Shown: in pieces, positions 22,891 to 36,323 of the stretch | Layout of the letters: each line of letters opens with the position of its first letter | Position numbering within the stretch: the stretch's first letter is position 1 | NCBI RefSeq assembly: GCF_009905375.1 | Contig: NC_133652.1 | Coordinates: 18,030,850 to 18,094,849 of the forward strand | Direction of reading: 5' to 3' | Length of the DNA: 64,000 nt | Source of the DNA: Apium graveolens | Taxonomy: Eukaryota > Streptophyta > Magnoliopsida > Apiales > Apiaceae | Notes under the pieces: generated by a model | The model's input: only the letters and a program-made list of their open reading frames with translations | Database searches by the model: none | Told to the model about the DNA's origin: nothing | Position numbers and translations under genes: made by a program

Positions 22891-22902
22891 GCTCTGATAC
22901 CA
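22891..22902 (-). other. Primer binding site of gypsy A
   Basis: Minus-strand TGGTATCAGAGC, a perfect initiator tRNA-Met type PBS, four bases inside the LTR end at 22907. Confidence 0.93.
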
Positions 22903-22906
22903 TTTC

Positions 22907-25900
22907 TGTAACACCCCCAAATTCGGGGTCGGGGATCCGGGTTGTCACGAGTTCCATTTCCATTAATAACACTTAATCTTAATAAAATACCAACTATTGC
23001 ATACTGTGACCCCACAATATACACACACACACACCACAAGTTATAGTCTCAGAGATGAATACCAAAAATAACACAAGTCATTTTATTCCACAATTATAAG
23101 TCATAACACCTCAAAAGGGTTTCTGAATAAATTTACATATTCTTTGTCATTATTAAAATTCATAAATATATATAAGTCTGGTACATCAACAGTTGAAACC
23201 CTAGCCTATTGGTAGATCCTACCTCAGCTACAGCGGCATCAACACCTACAGAAAACTGCGGAACGTTTCCTATCCGCTTGAGAATTGGGAGCTTGGTCTT
23301 GTTCATCTTGTTTATTTGTTGTTGTGTGATGAAAGAAGAAAGCAAGGGTCAGTAACAAGCCCACCGAAATAATATGTATAATAATTAACAATATATGAGC
23401 ATTCTCATAGTACTCATGAAAGTCTTGGTCAAGAAGAAATGAACCAAGTTTGATATCTTAACGCGACCAAGTCGCAAAATATTCAGTATATATGTATATA
23501 TACTTTTCAAAATCTTGGAAGTCCTCTTCCATGCATAATATACACAGAGTTCCAGTTTATAACTGTATAAAAATATCATTGCAAGGTGATCTTATATATC
23601 TAACCTTGTCTCAACATTTTTCTGAAAATCTTTGTCATGCATAAGATAATCATTTACTAGATATAAGTTGAAAAGATGAAGTTACAAGATACTCCAATAT
23701 ACTTATATCTTTTCCGAATACTACTTGAACTACCACCGTTCTAGGTATAATCAGTTTCAAAAGTTCATCACATAGATGAGACTACAAGATAAGACTTTAA
23801 TAGATTCAATCTTTGAAATATCATTTAAAGAAATGAAGTTACTAGATACTTCATTAATTCCCGATATATATATATATATACACACCTATATATATATCTC
23901 ATACATTCCTTGAAACCCTCTGTTATGAAAAGTATAAACAGGGTTATAATACCTAATGAATTTTGAAAGAAGAAAACTTTGGCATAAACTGTGACGGCCT
24001 CAACCCCGGGGTCAGGAGTTGACGTCACCAAACACAATAACCAAAATATAAATAACAAGATTATTATTAAAATATACTAACTTGACCCCAAACCAAGATC
24101 CGATCCAGGTTCAAGTATAATTCAGGTTCTTATTATTACAAGCCCTTTATTCAACATCTAAGACACACTAACTTTATTCAGCAACTCATCAGACCTCATG
24201 GCCTGATACAAACTACCTCAGAGGAGCCGGGTCCAGACGGGGCAGGAACATGGGTCTGTCTGACTGGTCTTCTAGACATCTGTGAGATATACATAACAGT
24301 TTACAAGGGTGAGGATCATCGCTCAGCAGTACCAAAATATGAATAACGGAATAAAACAGTAATGTAACAGTAATAGGAATAGAGCTGTAATCATGATATC
24401 AACATTATATAATGAAAATCAGAGATAACTGGATATCACTAACTAGCATGCTTTATCAAAACATCATAACAGTGTGCTGTATAAATACCAGAGTCCAATT
24501 TTAGCATGCTAATCACATTTACAAAACCGTTGTATCAATTACTCATGCCCTTAAGGGAATCACAAATCCAAATCAGATACGTAGCGGATATGTGAAGACA
24601 GCTGATCAGGCTATCAACACCAGACGGCTCCAACTGCCATCTCATTTACCTGTTCCGGAACTCAGAGACTAGCTAGGTCTCTGACCTGCTGGACTAATCG
24701 GTTATACAGTGCGCGCAACCAAATTAGCCTCTTACGCCACCTCAATAGGCCTACTCTGGCCCCAATGTATCCCATATCTGATCGTTTTATCCAGTTTTCA
24801 AAATCACTTTTACCTATCTCTTTTCAAAATCAATGTTGTCACAGCACACTATTGAAATCCTCTTTTCATTTTAATTACGTTTAGAGATAGGTGTTTTCAG
24901 AAGTTACTTTTCCCCAAAACATAATTTTAAACAACATTTTCAAGAACAGGGGATACGTAACTTAAAACATTTTTGTTCCATTACGAAAATAAAACATTTA
25001 GCTATTCATATGTACTGAACCATAAAAGAATGGTCAGGGGTACTTGTCTTGAAACGCTTTACAAAACCCTAAGTAGCTTTCACGCTGACTTTAATCCTGG
25101 GAAAACTCGATCAGAATCTACAAATACAGAATACCCTAATCAGTTATACTGACATGCTTGATATCCTCAACTCTAACAACCCAATCCGATAACCCGACTC
25201 GTATAGCAATTATACACGTAATCACATAATCACATAGTCCGTTTATAAATAGAACTAAAAAATTTAATATTAATAAGTACGTTTTTATCGTATTTAAAAT
25301 AGATTTTAGAAAATTTTGGCAGCAACTCTTTTGTTTATAAGCCTACCCGTCGATTACAATCGACGTCAACAATCACATCAATCCACAAGTTTCAATACCA
25401 CATCAATTCCACAATCTCGTAATTATTTACGTACAACTCCAATATACAATTTATCTTCAAAAAAACATTTTATACAAATCATTTTATTTATATAAAAAAT
25501 TTAGGACTTAGAACATCGTCATCACCGTCCACCGTCCGCTCGTAACGAGTCATCGCGGTACGATGACAAAATTTATTAGTTCCCGAAATATTCGGGTATC
25601 CGATTAAATTCCACCGATTAATTAAAAATAATTTCCCACACGAATTAATAATATCACGAATTTTACTCAGTAATTCTTGCATAAAAGGGAAATAAAATTT
25701 CAGGATTATAAAAATAAATCCACTATGGAACTCGGCCCAACAGCAAAAAAAAAAATTAGCACAAACCCAACAGCAAAATCAACAGAGACGAACAGGAACC
25801 CAACCGCACACACGCGCAGCGCGTGTAGCGGCACACCAACACAACGCGCCTCACAACTCTCGCCGGAATCGGAGAAAGGAGGTGGCGACTGGAAAAATAA

Positions 25901-28900
25901 AATAGAACATAGACAACAGCCAATTGCACACCCGTAGACATACCTATATATATATATATATGTATAAGCATACAATAATAGGAAAGAATCGAAGTAACCG
26001 AACCACGACCACTCATCGGAAATAAGCCGGAGATGAACACGGAGGCACAACAGGGAACAACGAGGAACAGAAGAAAGAGGGAGGAGAGATTAACGAGATG
26101 ATCGAGGAGGGGGATCAGAGAGATCTAATCGAGAGAGAAACAAAAGAACTGAGAGAGAACCACGTCGAGGAAGACAACAGGGGAGGGGGGTTATGTGTTT
26201 TATTAATTTTTTCTTTTGCTGATGAACACAGGAAATGGAAGCACGTGGCACACTCCCCTTCTGAAAATTCAACACGTAGTTAGTGGATAATTATAAAGGT
26301 TTCGAGTCTCCGTTTGCCCCATAATTCGCAATTAACGAACTCAAGTGCACCCGAAAACGAACTCAGAAAATTACGAAAACAATCTTAAAATATTACAAAT
26401 ATCCCGAAGTTAATAAAAATATAAGTTTCAAAATTTTAAAAACACTTTTTGAGGTGCACTTTGTACCCGCTTTTTAATAAATAACGAAACGACGCGCGTG
26501 TGAAACGAATCCCGAAAATTTCCAAAATAATTTTAAAATTCTCAGAATAATACGAACTTAATAAAATATAAGTTTCATAATTTTTAAAGACTTCCATAAT
26601 TAAATATGGATTTTACATATAAACACAGTCAGAAAATTATTTAAAAATAAATAATTAATAAAATCTTGATTTCTCAATTTTATAAAGTCCTAAAAATAAC
26701 TATTGAAATTATAAAATTATGAAACTAATTTTAGAAATAATCCAATTATTTATGGAATTAAAACTACAATAAAATCACTTTTACAAGCGAAATAAAATTA
26801 TATAACTCACTAATGAATCACATAAATCAATCCCACATATCAACAGATCGTAAATAATTAAATAACAATCAGTAACCGCTACCAAAACCATTACAAACAT
26901 TTTATTTAATTATTTAAACCTTTATTACACTTTTGAATATTAAAAAAAAATACACGAGTCATTATATAAACTCGATATCTTGCTGATCAGGCAAAGATAC
27001 CCATTAAGTAACCTTTTCTACTGTAGATGGATGAATTTCTCTCCGGTCATCACCCTGGCCGCATTAGGACCTCGCGCTAGACCGTTACCCGGCCACTCAC
27101 GCGTGGATGGACTGTCACCCAACCTCTTACACCTTCATAGAACGTACCCCGGCCTGTCGCTTATGCCGACTCAATTAGATGGACTTACTTCCCGAATATT
27201 GGGCAAGTAATCAAATTGTTTTCTCAAAACAGCAACCTCGTTGCGAATATAAAATACACCACAAAGCCGGATCTCTTAGATTTTTGAGTGAGTATTCAAG
27301 TCCCCTTTAAAAGGAAGATCTTAAATTTGAAAACGAGTTTTGGGATCCGCTCTAACTTTAAAAATTATTTTGAAGACTCGAAAATATTTTAAAGAATATT
27401 TAGAGTAATGATGACTTAATAACATAAATCAGTCCCGATATATTAGAAAATATCTGAATATTATTATTTAAATAATATTCCTATAAAGGATAATATTTAT
27501 AAAAATAATTGAAGTAGAAGTTTTTAACCTCATACTTGAAACGAATAATAAATAACAAGAGATATACTTATACGAAAGTACGATCTTTATTTGAATAATC
27601 GAAAATAAGTTTGATTATTATTCAAAACCATTGAATATACCTTATTCGATTAGTAGTTATAGAAACTATATATATATAAATATATATATTATACTCGGGA
27701 ACATCGACTCCCGGTTTAGAAAAATGTTCACCTTCGGGTCCCCTATACTAAGGGTATACGCAACTACTGCTTATCTCTAGCAAAGGTATTATGCAGTTTA
27801 TAAGTAATTGAATTGATAATAGAATATCAAGACTAAGAAACAGATATGCATATATATCATATCAACATGCTCCAATATATCGCAAGATTTGCTAATAACA
27901 ATCATGCACTTATCACAAGATAATGCATATACACATATACATCACAACAACAGTTATACGGGTAGAAAACTTGCCTGAGCGACTGGGGTGGTAAAAGGCC
28001 TGGGGCGAGTCTGGTAACCTATAAATAATCATTTAAGTTGGAATTAAACCACGGTCGCTTAAGAAACTAGACTTTAGCCAAAAAGACCCTAACGTTCGCT
28101 TTTGTGCTTAATGATTCACATAAGTCGCTCGAGTACCCTCGACTCCACCATTTTTATAAAATTAACCGTTTAACTTTTTAAGGCGACTCTTTCGCGAATA
28201 CTCTACCAACTGACCAATTAGTCTTACATAATTTTTCATACTCCAATTAGTCATTTAAGGACCTTAACCAAGGTTTCAAAGTAAGGCAAGGGGTAATGGT
28301 TCGTTCGCGAAACGCCGTTACTTAAAATGGTTGTTTCTCCTAAACCGTAAATCGGATTCAAGCGAACCATATATCAAAACAAAATTTACGACACGATCTA
28401 GCTAAACATGGCAAAGTTACAGATTAGACAGTTAGCTCTCTGTCCAGAACACTAAGAACAAGCAGTTGTATGAAAACGGGCATTACGACGACTATGTTTA
28501 CGCGATTACCAAGTTTTAAACTACTCCAATCAACCACAATTCAACTCACAACCACCAATAAAACCAAACTTTATCCAAACCTTACTACATCAGTCCATAT
28601 CCTCATGAATTTTCCAACCCATTCAATCACAAACAAGAGCTACTAACTATACTTAAGATTCAATCATCAAAAACACTACAAACCCAACCAAACTTTAAGC
28701 AAACAAGCATCATGCTTCTTATGAACTATATTAATTAAAAATACTCTTAAACATTCAAAGTAAAGCTTAGGGTATGAGGTTTTACCTTCCTTGGTGAGTA
28801 GAAGTAACTAAGAAAATTGAAATAGCCCTTGAAAGTCCTTACCAAAGCTTAATCTAACCAAAAACACAAGATCAAACAATTTAAATTTCTTGAAAACACT

Positions 28901-29747
28901 ATTCACTCTCTTCTTCAATGATTTATTGAAAGATATTATGAAGGAATTGGGAGCTTAAACTCCTAGGATAGCCATAACTAATCATAAGGAACCTTGGATA
29001 ATTACCTTGCAATTTAACAAAGCTTGGATCTTGAATTTTTGAATTTCTTCTTTCTTAAAACAAGAAAAGCCGAGAGTTTCTCTTCTTGGGAGCAAAGTTA
29101 ACTTTTTAATTTTTGTGTTATGATATTTTGCTTGGTTTATTTCCTTTTTGGCTTGGCAATTTTTGATCTTTTACCATGGTAACTTTTACATGGCCCATAA
29201 TCAACCAACAAAGCAAAATCCCTTGTCATTCTTATGTCATCATGATTGTGTCATCTTGTTAACACATGTCTTCTCCTTGTTGGTGTGATGACATCATCAT
29301 CCACTAACCTCTTTGATTAACCCTTAATTACTTGGCTAATGACCGCTTATCTGATATACGGTTCGCTTAAATTTCGTTCTCTTTTTTCATTTGAGGGATC
29401 ATATCCGGGATCTTATTACTTGGGTTCCCCTAAAACTTTCTCAATATTTTATTTTCCTTTTATGATTCTCTCTTATAATCCTTGAATTTAAATCCTTTTA
29501 ATCATGTTACCTTATACTTAATTCTTTCGGTATCTGGTGGATTTTCGGGAAAAATCAAAGTGTTCGAATTTGGATTCTGACGATCTTTACATACACTATA
29601 TACCATATGGAGTACTAATAAGATCTCTGAATATCAATAAAAGAACTCCTACATGGTTTGGCATGAAAAGTTTTCTTAATCAGCATAATCAGCAAAATCA
29701 CTATTCATAAGGGTTACAAAAAGTCCAAAATTTTTGTGGTTATTAAA
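22907..29747 (-). repeat. 5' LTR of gypsy A, interrupted by solo LTR E
   Basis: Minus strand from 29747 (TTTAATAACCAC, first bases altered from TGTAATAACCCC) to 22907 (ending GGGTGTTACA just before the PBS). Removing element E and one TSD copy leaves about 3.86 kb. Contains AC and TA microsatellites near 23020 and 23870, a GC-richer stretch at 27040-27190, and imperfect repeats around TACAAGATACT near 23680, 23774 and 23832. No coding sequence is evident; ORFs such as 26980-27210 are chance. Confidence 0.85.
23985..26971 (-). mobile_element. Solo LTR of a Tekay-like gypsy (element E) with 5-bp TSD
   Basis: The LTR proper spans 23990-26966 (2977 bp). Plus-strand ends are TGTGACGG and CATTATA, so the minus-strand start is TATAATGACTCG and the end CGTCACA. 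It is flanked by a perfect TSD TAAAC at 23985-23989 and 26967-26971. Removing E plus one TSD restores continuous LTR A sequence. No PBS, PPT or internal region is attached, so this is the product of LTR-LTR recombination. Related to LTR B by block order. ORFs inside (25677-25937, 25706-26050) come from simple-sequence stretches and are not genes. Confidence 0.9.
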
Positions 29748-30369
29748 GTGTATATCATCAATATGGTCGTAATTCATGCCTTTACCGTGTTTTTAGAGCA
29801 GTTCTAAACATGCTTAACAACTCAGTGAGTGTTCTGTCTATCTCATTCCTTTTGTTCTTAACAAACTAAGAATATAAGTTGTTCAAAAATTATATGATCA
29901 AATCAAGCTGAGTCTCTAAACTATTCCTGAAACCCAAAATATCAAGGCACATATACCTATCATCTTTAGAACATGTGGTCCAACCGAATATCATTCTCCC
30001 ATTAATGCAAAAGTATAGTGCCCTATTATTGTCAAATCTTTCTGACGAGCCTATCCTTCAAACATCCTTTGAAGGTGCTCAATCATATCATAAGCATCAT
30101 CATTGTGCTCTTGTTGCTTCTAAAGCTCAGCACTCATAATTACAGCATGAGACATGAATCATCAGTTGCATAATCAATTTGTTTCTGGTAAGCATTTTGT
30201 TCAGCACATGTTTCATTCTCCGCTAGAAGAAATAAGGGAAGGGTTTGAGTGACATCCTTGAACCTGAGGACAATCCTCAAGTTCCCATGTCAATTGAGGA
30301 AATTATTTCATGTCAGCTTGTCCTTCTCAAGGACTATTACATGGAGAAGTTATTTGTGTTATTTGTCAT
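29748..30369 (-). pseudogene. Tork-like copia gag, N-terminal part
   Basis: Starts at ATG 30369 on the minus strand. Family-typical signals appear in order across frames: EKDKLT-like near 30330, NLRIVLRFKDVTQTLPLFLLAENET near 30285-30210 in part, YQKQIDYATDDSC near 30190-30150, KQQEHNDDAYDMIEHLQRMFEG near 30120-30055, ARQKDL, and DRTLTELLSMFRTAL near 29850-29790. These match the capsid domain of Tork-type copia Gag. Damage: stops in the DWY-like motif near 30300, after MSAEL near 30120, after FEG near 30053, plus frameshifts. The sequence ends abruptly at 29748, where gypsy A's LTR starts, so the zinc knuckle is absent. Confidence 0.8.
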
Positions 30370-32235
30370 TTTGATATCTACAATATTAAAGTTCATAAAT
30401 TGACTTAGTCTACAGATGATCATTAAATTATGTTCAAGTGATTATTCATATATATATACATAATATATATCTCCCACTATTTTTTATCAAATCAATAGCC
30501 CTAACTATTAATTCGTAAAAAATATCTTCTATATCCTTTCTAGTGAGCCAAGATCCATATTTCACCATACGTTAGGTCAGCTTTGGCTTTTTTCCTAAAA
30601 TATGATTATATAGGTAGACAACATTTGTCAATTATATCAATTATATAACTCTTGGATAGCTTGGTGGAACGACATTTGTTCATATTTATCTAATAAATAT
30701 CGCCAAACTCTAAGCCTCTAAGTTTAAAATCCTATTATGGTAACTTAGTTAAGTCAAACCCAATAGTCAAAAGTATCAATATACTTCAACACATCTCCCA
30801 CGATAGATGGGAGTACTTCGCTTTGGCGAACCCACTCCTTATCGGTCTAGGGTTAATGCATTAGACTTAATGGAAGGCATCCGATCAACTTAATATTAAC
30901 TTTAGGGTTTTGTTAATTTTAAAACGATCATGATCCCATCATAAAGAGATTCCCAATTTTTCCTTGAATAAAATACTTCAAATCAATATTCGTCAATGGT
31001 CTGATTTCCAGTTAGTGAGGGAGTCACAACGGTCTCGCTTAAACCCACAACCTTACAAGTTCAATGAACTCGCTTTTGACAAAATCGCCCCATGTCAGAA
31101 ACAAAGAAAATTTGTATTTTATTTTGTGTTTCATAAACACGAGAATCTCATAATCGTTTGTTCATTTTAAAATCTTGAGTCATTACAGATTTTATCTTGT
31201 TTAGCAAGCATGGCATGAGTGTCGTATCTAATACATACATCCTTAATCTAATTAAGCATGCATCTTTATAAACTACTCTACACATACATTCATCATATGC
31301 GCATATATATGTAAAGTGCAATAAATAAACATGGTTGGTTATGGATTTATCCTATGTGATCTTCATCAAGCTAATGACAAAGATCTAGGTCAATCTAAGG
31401 TGAAAAATAAATACAAGCTAACTATAACATGTCTTCTTTTGTGTATTGTTTCCTTGGATGGCCTCCATGTAGGATTACCCTTGATCTTCAAATCTTCATG
31501 TCTTCATGTACATTACAAGAATTAAATACAAAAACTAATCTAATGAACTTACAAGAAGAACTCGAGTTACATTCGAGAATTAAAATTACAAGATCGAACG
31601 GCATGCAAGCCGTATTTAAAAAACTAAAACCATTAACCTAAGGTCATAAGCCATAACCATCCACCATGCTAAATTAACACCTAAGAACATGTTAGAACAA
31701 ATAATCTGATCTTAACATATCATACCCATCATGATCTAATCATAAAAACCAAATATGAAAAAAAATCAGAAAATTCGAAATTAAATATGATAATATTAAA
31801 TCGCAGATTACAGGGTCTAAACGGCGTCAAACGCCTTACAAACGCGTTGATGATGGCTTTATCCTTCAATTTCATTCAGACGCTCGATTCCATATGAAAT
31901 AGCATATTCGTTCGCTAAAATCGGACACTAGACACAGATTTCAGCAAATCCGCTGTATCTGATTCAGAATCGTATCAAATACGATTCACATTATAAGAAC
32001 AAACACAAAACATGTATATAGAAATATATATACAGATTATATAATCATCATATGATTATACAACTCTCATGAATATCATATATTCAAAATATATACATAC
32101 ATACATACGCATATATAAACATAACAACATGTAAAACATACAAAATTGCATACATAATAGTCATGGAATATTGTATACATGTTATTATCATATAACCAGT
32201 AAACACATAAACGAATTAAACACTTTTCATAAGTA
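30370..32235 (-). other. Non-coding leader of the Tork-like copia (about 1.9 kb)
   Basis: Between PBS and gag ATG. AT-rich, no credible ORF on either strand; 30964-31170, 31331-31525 and 31429-31641 are short plus-strand frames against element orientation. Includes TATG/ATAC repeats near 32080-32120. The length is unusual for a copia leader and may include a decayed insertion. Confidence 0.5.
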
Positions 32236-32247
32236 GCTTTGATGCCA
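32236..32247 (-). other. Degenerate primer binding site
   Basis: Minus-strand TGGCATCAAAGC, two mismatches from the standard TGGTATCAGAGC, next to the LTR end at 32249. Confidence 0.7.
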
Positions 32248-32248
32248 T

Positions 32249-33730
32249 TGAAGGGTTTCAAGCACATAAACGCAACGGAAACAGTAATTAAAACGTGAAA
32301 AACCATAATTTTCGAAACTCGCCGCAGTATCCATGCGAAAAATAGATATATAATTCATAGATCAGATTGTTTACCTTAAGAAGCTTTACAAATTGGTTGA
32401 CTAATGAAGATACAAAGCTTGTTCAATCACCACACATCTCGCTCTCGCGATCTACGCTCTATCGGTATCCCCATGAATGTTTGAACTCAAGGATTGGATG
32501 TGTACAAGCACAAAATTGTTTCTTCTTGCTCTCTCCATCTTCTCTCTTGGTGGCTAGGGTTTTAGTAAAAGTCTTGCACCCAAAAATCAGCCACACAAGA
32601 GATATTATATAGAGAGTATAATAAGAATTATAACTCTTAACTAATTAGGAGTTATTATTAATTCGAAATTTCTATTTGTATAATAATTAAGTCACACTTA
32701 ATTATTTAACAAATGAATTTCATAATTAATATTACTAAATTCGAATATCAATATTTATCTAATTAATTAAGTCACACTTAATTAATATTATAAATAATTC
32801 AAGTTACTTTAATATAATTTAAATATAATTTAAATTAAATAATCCTTCAAGCATTCTTAGTGTGTGACTCTATAGGTTATTATTACGTTGACAACGAATT
32901 TTAAATCTAATTTAAAATCGTAAACAATGAGCGGCATCTAGTAATACATCATTGCTACCCAAGTAATAATAATTGAATCGGTGATCGATTAAACCTTTCG
33001 TGAATAATGTACAATGTAATATAATCCCTTTAACCAAGTATTATAGATTAAACTAGAGGCATGTAATGTGTCATCCTCATCATAGTTTAATCCAAGTTTC
33101 CTTGATCAATGAGTAGACTATCATATCAAATCAACATTTGAGTGTGACCATGCATTTCATAGTCTAGCTCACACAAGAGGCCAATAATATCACTCCTAAA
33201 ATAGGAGGGTTAAATCCCATCTTGATCATTCATATTTCTCATACGATTCATAATATACCCAATGTCCACTTTTATCATTACCCGGTCAAGGATAACTTTT
33301 AGTGGAATCAATGTATATTAATTCTCGTGTAGAAATATAATGACTTCAGGTCTAAGGACTATTACATTATTATCACTGTGAGAGTTACTTATGACACAAC
33401 AGACATCTTCCTATTATTATTGTCCCTTAATCATCAGTCAACAAACACACCAGTCTTAATACATTATTATTGTCCCTTAATAATAATACTCGACTAAGGA
33501 CCTTTAGGAATATTGATACTATTCTCATAATCTCATTTCTAAGTCACGTACTTAGAGATATAGAATTGCATATCATATTCTAAGGACATTTATTAATATA
33601 ACATTTATATCACAATAAATTAAGAATTAATAAATTAAAAAGGGAATAATCGATAGGACATAAACATTAATAATCCTAATGTCTTAAACTAAAACATCAT
33701 AGTGTTATCTCTAGGGCACAAACACTAACA
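32249..33730 (-). repeat. 5' LTR of the Tork-like copia (1482 bp)
   Basis: Minus-strand start TGTTAGTGTTTGTGCCCTAG at 33730, end CCCTTCA at 32249 beside the PBS. AT-rich, with ATTATTGTCCCTTAATAAT repeated near 33415 and 33465. The candidate TSD on the outer side is GTATA at 33731-33735, which belongs to LTR D. Confidence 0.82.
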
Positions 33731-35106
33731 GTATACGGGTTCGCAAGTAGTATAAGATATAAATAAGATTCATACCCACAGAGACTCTTTTTAGTTAACT
33801 TAAGATTATGCACCTATGCAAAAATGGTATGGCTATCGCTCAATATTAAGACAATAACAATTTGAGATGTTTATAACTAAGATTAAACAAACATGCAATT
33901 AACTAAGAATAAAAGTGATTGAATTAACTATATGAGACAAGCATGAGATTCTAACTTCATTAAATACTTCATTCAAAGTCATTGTTCTTAACCTTAGCAT
34001 GCAATGGTGATGACAACTAATCAGATAACACGAAACCGGTAAACGCCAACTTTCGTTGTACGAATACCCTATTACCAGACATCCACAAAAGAGATAGAAG
34101 CTGAATATACACCAATTATGTTGAGACCCTATATGTCTATAGAATTTGACAACATAAAGTTTTAATAAACAAGTTATCTATCGTGATTACATAGGGTAAG
34201 TAAGATGGTTAAAATTACTTACGAATCATGCATAACAATTATACATGAACCTATGCTAGCATAACAAGTTCTAAATCTCTATATTCACTGTCACTTCAAT
34301 AGAGATTAACAAACTATCTTATATTTTCGCGACGCACATAAGAAGAATACGCACAACCAATACTAGAATATCATACAATCACCACACACTTAGGTATCAT
34401 AACAATTAACTATAGAAATCCATAAGTAAATCCGTTAGAACCCCATGACAACGATTAGTTCATAACCGAACTCATCGTCACCACGGGTTCCAATGAAAGC
34501 ATGGTAAATAACTAAGATAAACTAGGTATAAAATAACTGAATAATAATAACAAAGTACGTTAACAAGAGTATTAGGTTCAAACAACAAAGAAAACAAGCA
34601 TCCAAGATTACGACTTAAGCAAAGAATCACAAGTAAAAATAATATCGTCTTCTCCTTCATTGTATTGTGCTATTAGGTCTTCTTGTTGTTATCTCCTTGC
34701 TCTTCTATATGAAAAATGTCTTTTAAAAGTCTTTAAACACCAGCCCAACAGATCAAGAGTCCAAGAAATCAATCTTATAATAGAATCAGGATTCCTAAAA
34801 TTCGATATAGCACGACCGCCCTCAAATCCAGTGCGGCCGCCCTGAGTTTCTGACAAATGGGCGCGACCGCCCTGACCTTCTGGAAATTCTAATTTTTCTT
34901 GTTTCCTTGACTTCAATTGTTGGTTTCTTTCGTGCTAACTCCCGAGGCTCCATCCTAACACCCTTTTAGCATAAAAATAATGTAAAATCTATTCCTTTTT
35001 CCAAATATACCCTGAAATGTAAAACACTACAAAAACACAAATAACTTGAGTACAAATCACCAATTCGAGCCTTTACGAAGCGTGTGGATATAAATTACAC
35101 TTATCA
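33731..35106 (-). repeat. 3' LTR of element D
   Basis: Minus-strand start TGATAAGTG at 35106, after the PPT. Pairs with 39263-40673. In the roughly 140 bp next to 33731 I count about a dozen differences from the other copy, so insertion is not very recent. Three copies of a GCGCGACCGCCC-type motif lie at 34809-34876, where the 5' LTR has four. Confidence 0.9.
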
Positions 35107-35119
35107 CACCCCCAAACTT
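35107..35119 (-). other. Polypurine tract of element D (LTR-proximal)
   Basis: Minus-strand AAGTTTGGGGGTG directly before LTR start TGATAAGTG; the tract typical of Athila/Tat elements. Confidence 0.9.
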
Positions 35120-36260
35120 GAATCGATGCTTGTCCTCAAGCATAAACAGACTCAAAGAACAAAACAAAACTAATGCATGAATACAACTACGTGAATGCAG
35201 TTAAATGATAATGCAATCGATCCCATCAGAATAACCATAACCAAATGAATAAGCCAACGCTTCTAAGAATGCAATGACTCTAAACAGAGTTCGAATAAAT
35301 CTCACAAATCAACTCACAAACCAGAAACGTGTGTGTGCAACGCTTAATAGACATACTCTCGATACTAGATCAAATAACCATAACTTATCTATCATCAAAA
35401 CAATCACGAGTTTATAAACAGAATAGACGATAAACATATAATGACTCACAACACCTCCTTTCTACTAGAGTTATATAAGGATTCATGTTATTATTGAACA
35501 CATAACAAAGATGCTTATTTGACCGTGCAATGAGTGAGGTCCCAAAAAACTTATGCAATAATACCCATGTAGCGAGCGTTAGGTTAGCGAATCCCAAACT
35601 ATCAAAGCCTTAGGTCACTAGGCACAAAGTCCCCTAGAACTTAATTATCTGAGTATTAAAGAGCTCACTCTTGATCAATTATGCATAAACACATACTTTT
35701 TTTTCTTCTTCTTTTTTAATTTTTGAATGAGTGTGTTTCGCTCCATCTCATTCAACCATAGACTACTCAATAAAATATGAGTTGGCTACTAGCCATTTGA
35801 CGCCTAGCCTTATTCACAACTAGAAATGAAATCCTAGTTTTTCTCCAGATTAAAATTCAGTGTTCTTTTGCCATTAAGAGGATACCAAAAATTCTAAATA
35901 TAAACAAATGATTAAATCTCAAAAAATAAACAAGTGTGATCATGATCTAGATCAAAAGCAATCCTATAAGACTTATGAGTTTTTTTCTGGGCATGCAAGT
36001 CAATTCATTAGGACTTAAACAACCCTCTATTCGTCATCACTACACTCAAATCAACATCAACCAATCAATCAGAAATAGCTCAACCTAAGGGATCATGTTA
36101 TATGCATGCACATGTAACTAAATCAACTCACATAATAACACGAACAACTATGCAAAAAACTATGACCTAAATGAACAATCATGCAAAAATATGAATGAAC
36201 TACACTAAACATGCAATATGAATCTATATGGACACAACACACTACTAATCCTTACATTAT
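35120..36260 (-). other. Element D 3' non-coding region between two PPT copies
   Basis: About 1.1 kb, AT-rich, no credible coding frame on either strand (35412-35597 is chance). Bounded on both sides by the same 13-bp polypurine tract. Confidence 0.6.
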
Positions 36261-36273
36261 CACCCCCAAACTT
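36261..36273 (-). other. Second, internal polypurine tract of element D
   Basis: Minus-strand AAGTTTGGGGGTG, identical to 35107-35119, followed by ATAATG. Confidence 0.85.
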
Positions 36274-36323
36274 AAAATTTTCAATGTCCTCATTGAAGGT
36301 AATAATAAGGTTACAAGGCATAC

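Larger units (their letters stand above)
16925..29747 (-). mobile_element. Tekay-like Ty3/gypsy element A with nested solo LTR
   Basis: A minus-strand element: 5' LTR 29747 to 22907 (interrupted by solo LTR E), PBS 22902-22891, internal region 22890 to 17406, PPT, then a 3' LTR of which only 17391-16926 remains. The two LTR copies match closely over the 465 bp they share (16926-17391 against 29283-29747). The right outer flank is Tork-like copia gag, so A inserted into that element. The left end is lost against gypsy B. Confidence 0.85.
29748..33730 (-). mobile_element. Ty1/copia (Tork-like gag), 5' part only
   Basis: Minus strand: 5' LTR 33730-32249, PBS-like 32247-32236, a long non-coding leader, then gag from 30369 broken off at 29748 by gypsy A. 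The remaining gag, pol and 3' LTR are not in the window. The LTR's outer end sits exactly inside the 3' LTR of element D, between bases equivalent to 39262 and 39263. Confidence 0.82.

Noticed and set aside
25677..26050. Overlapping plus and minus ORFs of 86-114 codons inside the solo LTR
   Set aside because: Simple-sequence and GC-skewed DNA open on both strands; the LTR structure with TSD explains the region.
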